Below, piece by piece: positions 61,601 through 64,000 of a stretch of DNA of 64,000 nt (its first letter is position 1; each line of letters opens with the position of its first letter). The notes beneath the pieces were generated by a model that saw only the letters and a program-made list of their open reading frames with translations, ran no database searches and was not told the origin of the DNA. A program made the position numbers and the translations under genes. The stretch spans positions 19,872 to 83,871 of the forward strand of contig JAKFDE010000013.1 in assembly GCA_036676295.1 (NCBI GenBank), in the 5' to 3' direction. This stretch comes from UBA4416 sp036676295. GTDB lineage: Bacteria; Bacteroidota; Bacteroidia; B-17B0; Aurantibacillaceae.

Positions 61601-64000
61601 CCTGTAGCACTTAGCGTTGAAGCAGAGCCGGAACATATTGTTGCGTTTGAAGCTGATGCTATTACTGTTGGAGTTGAACCTACTGTTAAATTAAAAGTTA
61701 TCGTGTTTGTACAAGATCCTAAAGTTCCTATTATCGTATATGTAGTAGAAACAGTAGGAGTCACAACAACAGTTCCGCCAACTAATGCTCCCGGATTCCA
61801 ACTATAAGTTGTAGCTCCACTTGCGGTTAACGTTGCTGAACCGCCACCACAAATAGCCGTAGGGTTACTGATGGCAGTTATTGTTGGTGTTGGATTCACC
61901 GTAATTTGAATTGTATTTGTTCCCGAACAATTACCACCTGAATTTCCTAATACAGTATAAGTGGTAGTTACACTAGGTGTAACGGTTACACTAGATCCTG
62001 TTAAAGCACCCGGGTTCCAGGTGTAAGTTGATGCTCCCGAACCGGTAAGCGTTACGTTACTGTTAGCACAAACAACACTTGCCGAAGAACTGGCACTAAC
62101 GGTTGGTGTTGGATCAACAGTAATGTTAATTGTTGCACTTGAAATACAAGTTCCGTTAGCACCATCAACAGTATAAGTGGTAGTTACACTAGGTGTAACG
62201 GTTACACTAGATCCTGTTAAAGCACCCGGATTCCATGTATAAGTTGTAGCGCCTGATGCCGATAACGTTGTACTGCTTCCTGCACAAATCGTATTAGAAG
62301 AAGCACTGGCAGTTATGATTGGAATAGGAACTACTGTTAAGTTAATCGTTCCTGTTCCGGTACAGCCAATTGCATCATTTCCGGTTATGGTGTAAACTGT
62401 AGTGACACTAGGTGTTACAGTAATGCTTGTTCCGGTTAATGCACCTGGATTCCAGGTGTAAGTAGTACCACCGGATGCGGTTAAGGTAGCCGAAGCTCCT
62501 GCGCATACTGAGGTAGGATTACTGACAGCAGTAATAGTAGGAGTAGGATTTACAGTGATAGTAATAGTATTAGTTGAAGTACAATTTAAAGTATTAGAGC
62601 CTACAACAGAATAAGTAGTAGTTACACTAGGCGTAACGGTTACACTAGATCCTGTCAAAGCGCCCGGGTTCCAGGTGTAAGTTGATGCTCCAGAACCGGT
62701 GAGCGTTACAGTGCCATTAGCACAAACAATACTTGAAGAAGAACTAGCACTAACGGTCGGTGTTGGATTAACAGTAATGTTAATGGTAGACGAACCAATG
62801 CAGGATCCGTTAGCGCCTGTTATCGTATATGTGGTTGTTACTGTCGGCGTCACATTTATTGTTGTTCCGGTTAAAGCTCCTGGATTCCATGTGTAAGTTG
62901 TAGCACCTGATCCTGTTAAGGTAGCACTTGAGCCCGCACAAATCGTATTTGAAGAAGCAGTTGCTGTAACCGTTGGATTAGGATTTACAATTAAATTTAA
63001 GGTGGAAGTTCCTGTACAACCTAATGCATCAGTTGCAGTTACGGTATAAATTGTAGTAACCGTTGGTGTTACTGAAATTGTGTTTCCTGTTAAAGCGCCA
63101 GGATTCCAGGTATATGATGTTGCCCCGCTGCTTGTTAATGTTGCTGTATTTCCAGAACATAGAGTAGTAGGATTACTGCTAGTAGTTAGAGTTGGAGCAG
63201 GATTCACACTGATAGATATTGTATTACTTCCTGTACATCCAAAAGCATTAGTACCTGTAACAGAATAAGTAGTTGTTACAGTAGGCGTTACATTAACCGT
63301 TGCTCCTGTTAATGCTCCCGGATTCCAGGTATAGCTGGTAGCACCTGTACCTGTAAGCGTAACACTGCTTCCGGCGCAAATAGTTGAGGAAGAAGCACTA
63401 GCAGATACAGTTGGAGCAGGGTTTACATTTACAGCTATTGTTTGATTAGTTATACATCCGGCGACGCTTTCTCCGGAAACAGTATAATTTGTACTAATTG
63501 TTGGACTTACAGCAACAGTAGAACCTGTTAAAGCTCCTGGATTCCATGTGTAACTAAAAGCACCGGTACCCGTTAACGTTGTTGTTTGACCGGCACAAAT
63601 AGTTGTAGGGGATGCAGTGGCTGCTACTATCGGATTTTTGTTTACTGCTAATACAAGAGTTTCTGTAGCTACACAACCTATGGAATTAGTTGCTACAATA
63701 GAGTAAGTGGTTGACACGGATGGACTAACGACAACAGTTGCGCCAGTTAATGCACCAGGATTCCATGTATAATTAGTAGCGCCAGTTGCAGTTAATGTTG
63801 AATTGAATCCTACGCAAATAGCAGTTGGATTACTGGTAGCAGAAATAGTAGGAGTAGGAGATACATTAAGAGTAAGAGTTGTAGTATTGGTACAACCGCC
63901 GATGTCAGTACCTGTAACGGAATAAGTAGTAGTAATGGTTGGAGTTACATTCACGGTAGCTCCGGTTAAAGCTCCCGGACTCCAGGTATACGTGTTAGCA
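58612..64000 (-). CDS. giant repeat surface protein with gliding-motility (type B) C-terminus, cut by window edge
   Basis: At least 1795 residues; the frame is still open at 64000 and continues the same repeat, so the N-terminus lies outside. It is built from at least 17 Ig-like units of about 73-80 residues, with TYTWNPGALTG or TYTWSP/TYTWMP as the core, separated by a Cys-containing segment (such as NTICAGSS). Two related YGWTGP units, a DUF11-like domain (DVTYVFTIKNLGLDTI, about 1480-1630) and a type B sorting domain (LFIPEVFTPDGDGKNDFFVM, FNRWGSTVYENSAYDNTWDG) close the protein. SprB-like proteins of this kind run on the cell surface as adhesins. The nearest downstream genes are its probable PorP/SprF and PorE-like partners. 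Confidence 0.9.
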   Translation of the reverse strand, partial: ANTYTWSPGALTGATVNVTPTITTTYSVTGTDIGGCTNTTTLTLNVSPTPTISATSNPTAICVGFNSTLTATGATNYTWNPGALTGATVVVSPSVSTTYSIVATNSIGCVATETLVLAVNKNPIVAATASPTTICAGQTTTLTGTGAFSYTWNPGALTGSTVAVSPTISTNYTVSGESVAGCITNQTIAVNVNPAPTVSASASSSTICAGSSVTLTGTGATSYTWNPGALTGATVNVTPTVTTTYSVTGTNAFGCTGSNTISISVNPAPTLTTSSNPTTLCSGNTATLTSSGATSYTWNPGALTGNTISVTPTVTTIYTVTATDALGCTGTSTLNLIVNPNPTVTATASSNTICAGSSATLTGSGATTYTWNPGALTGTTINVTPTVTTTYTITGANGSCIGSSTINITVNPTPTVSASSSSSIVCANGTVTLTGSGASTYTWNPGALTGSSVTVTPSVTTTYSVVGSNTLNCTSTNTITITVNPTPTITAVSNPTSVCAGASATLTASGGTTYTWNPGALTGTSITVTPSVTTVYTITGNDAIGCTGTGTINLTVVPIPIITASASSNTICAGSSTTLSASGATTYTWNPGALTGSSVTVTPSVTTTYTVDGANGTCISSATINITVDPTPTVSASSSASVVCANSNVTLTGSGASTYTWNPGALTGSSVTVTPSVTTTYTVLGNSGGNCSGTNTIQITVNPTPTITAISNPTAICGGGSATLTASGATTYSWNPGALVGGTVVVTPTVSTTYTIIGTLGSCTNTITFNLTVGSTPTVIASASNATICSGSASTLSATGATSYTWNPGAISGNSITVTPTITTTYTVNADNGSGCIGTQTVVVNVNSAPSISITATPTVLCSAGTVTLNASGATSYTWSPIVATTASVTDNPTVTTTYTVTGDNGNACTSTQTITVVVNTSTISISSTPSVICVGTTATLTASGATSYTWSPLAATGSTITDSPATTTTYTVTGDNGAGCIVTNTFVLTVTNGPTITATANPTIVCANSTVSLTASGATTYTWMPGSLSGASVTVTPATNTTYTVLADNGVCVATQTVDVAVNSAPSISITATPTVLCAAGSVTLNASGAVSYTWSPITATTASVTDNPTVTTTYTVTGNDAIGCTSTQTITVVVGSPTISISSTPSVICAGTTATLTASGATSYTWSPLAATGSTITDAPAITTTYTVDGDNGFGCISTNTFVLTVANAPSLTLTANPTTLCAGSTVSLTASGATTYTWMPNGTTGANVTDTPTITTTYTALGDNGTCVASGTIDVIVTPGPTSVTASASGDITCNTATISLLGNSTTPGVVYGWTGPNSYTSAVQNPNDITAAGDYTLGVLDPGTGCSVTATVTVLSNTTIPNLTATSSGSLGCNTSVTLTATSTTTNVLTYGWTGPSSFTSAVQSPTTSVGGDYTVTVSDAITGCSNTLTVTVGTNTVVPSFTAVVTPATCTGTVSNNDGTITLTGFGPTDNFDFVQAATYTGTANYASATPIPTLGVITNTLVNPTVVTPYTIRVFSANGCFTDVTVTLTPVDCSIINSAIGIAKSGTASNPLSDKTVDVTYVFTIKNLGLDTIKNVQVLDSLTIPLPATYTIKSGPSTSGGLTANPIYNGITDLRLLAGIDKLAPGAVQTITLVLNINPDTLHSVTNSAIAVGFSSAGTIVQDTSNMGNDPDPNNNGNANELGENTPTVVEFTDGELFIPEVFTPDGDGKNDFFVMRGIEGRTVKITVFNRWGSTVYENSAYDNTWDGTANAGGLTIGGNKLPQGTYYYIIEFEDGQNDPINGFVVLQY
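60150..61465. repeat. higher-order repeat: two copies of a three-unit block (about 660 bases each)
   Basis: Within the adhesin gene the three-unit set TWSPIxATTASVTD, TWSPLAATGSTITD and TWMP recurs twice in a row with a 660-base step (for example the GGGCTCCATGTATAAG phrase at about 60490 and 61140). The two blocks are more alike than neighbouring units are. Confidence 0.75.
61680..62990. repeat. second higher-order repeat: two copies of a three-unit block
   Basis: Upstream of the previous pair in the reading direction another three-unit set (SNTICAGSS, SASxxVCAN, NPTxxCxG) is duplicated, again with a step of about 660 bases. For instance TACACTAGATCCTGTTAAAG at about 61990 matches 62640, and CACAAATCGTATTxGAAGAA at 62280 matches 62940. 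Confidence 0.7.

Noticed and set aside
58700..63268. Several plus-strand open frames opposite the giant adhesin (for example 60095-60505)
   Set aside because: They repeat with the same period as the adhesin units and have no start context or family likeness; they are shadows of the coding strand.

Overview
The window is an AT-rich chromosomal stretch from a member of the Bacteroidota, most likely a Flavobacteriia-like lineage; I cannot place it more precisely. The evidence is several secreted proteins with type IX secretion (T9SS) C-terminal sorting domains, a PorP/SprF-family protein, a PorE-like TPR/PD40/OmpA protein, a short primary sigma factor without region 1.1, an HU-CCDC81/SPOR protein, an IPExxxVDY-family protein, and promoters of the Bacteroidota type (-33 TTG / -7 TAnnTTTG) with no clear Shine-Dalgarno sequences. 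I see no tRNA, rRNA, IS element, prophage or CRISPR array.

Layout. Positions 1-9000 hold a TonB-dependent receptor (cut by the left edge), two SpoIIE-type phosphatases, an orphan OmpR-type response regulator, a double-thioredoxin secreted protein, two small T9SS cargo proteins, an NlpC/P60 hydrolase, a flavodoxin-fold quinone reductase and a pterin carbinolamine dehydratase. Position 9097 starts an isolated TPR membrane protein. Positions 10200-26714 (minus strand) are a complete dcw cluster read mraZ-rsmH-ftsL-pbp-murE-mraY-murD-(murD C-domain paralogue)-ftsW-murG-murC-ftsQ-ftsA-ftsZ. It makes lipid II precursors, flips and polymerises them at the septum and builds the Z-ring. Four 10-bp phased repeats just upstream of mraZ look like MraZ operator boxes.

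Positions 26982-28402 carry an acyltransferase and ispF. Positions 28473-32887 carry a repeat-rich T9SS cargo protein and a small secreted protein. After a 575-bp gene-free gap comes uppS-bamA-skp-skp (lipid carrier plus outer-membrane protein assembly), then a PorE-like protein ending in a SPOR-like domain. Next are Mn-type superoxide dismutase, ribulose-phosphate epimerase, the primary sigma factor, recN, fabI, an IPExxxVDY protein, aroA, and a DUF2480/SufT group.

Positions 49223-55364 hold a DUF1571 protein with an inserted LysM domain, an HU-CCDC81/SPOR protein, an outer-membrane protein, an FAD oxidoreductase and a RimB-RimK-aspartoacylase-like cassette. The right end (55401 to the edge, minus strand) is a surface-protein locus: a giant repetitive adhesin-like protein with a gliding-motility (type B) C-terminus, its PorP/SprF partner and a PorE-like OmpA protein.

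The most unusual item is a stand-alone duplicate of the MurD C-terminal domain (18031-18495), one base after murD. It keeps the substrate-binding motifs but has no ATPase or UDP-binding domain. Several dcw gene junctions also carry palindromic or low-complexity inserts.
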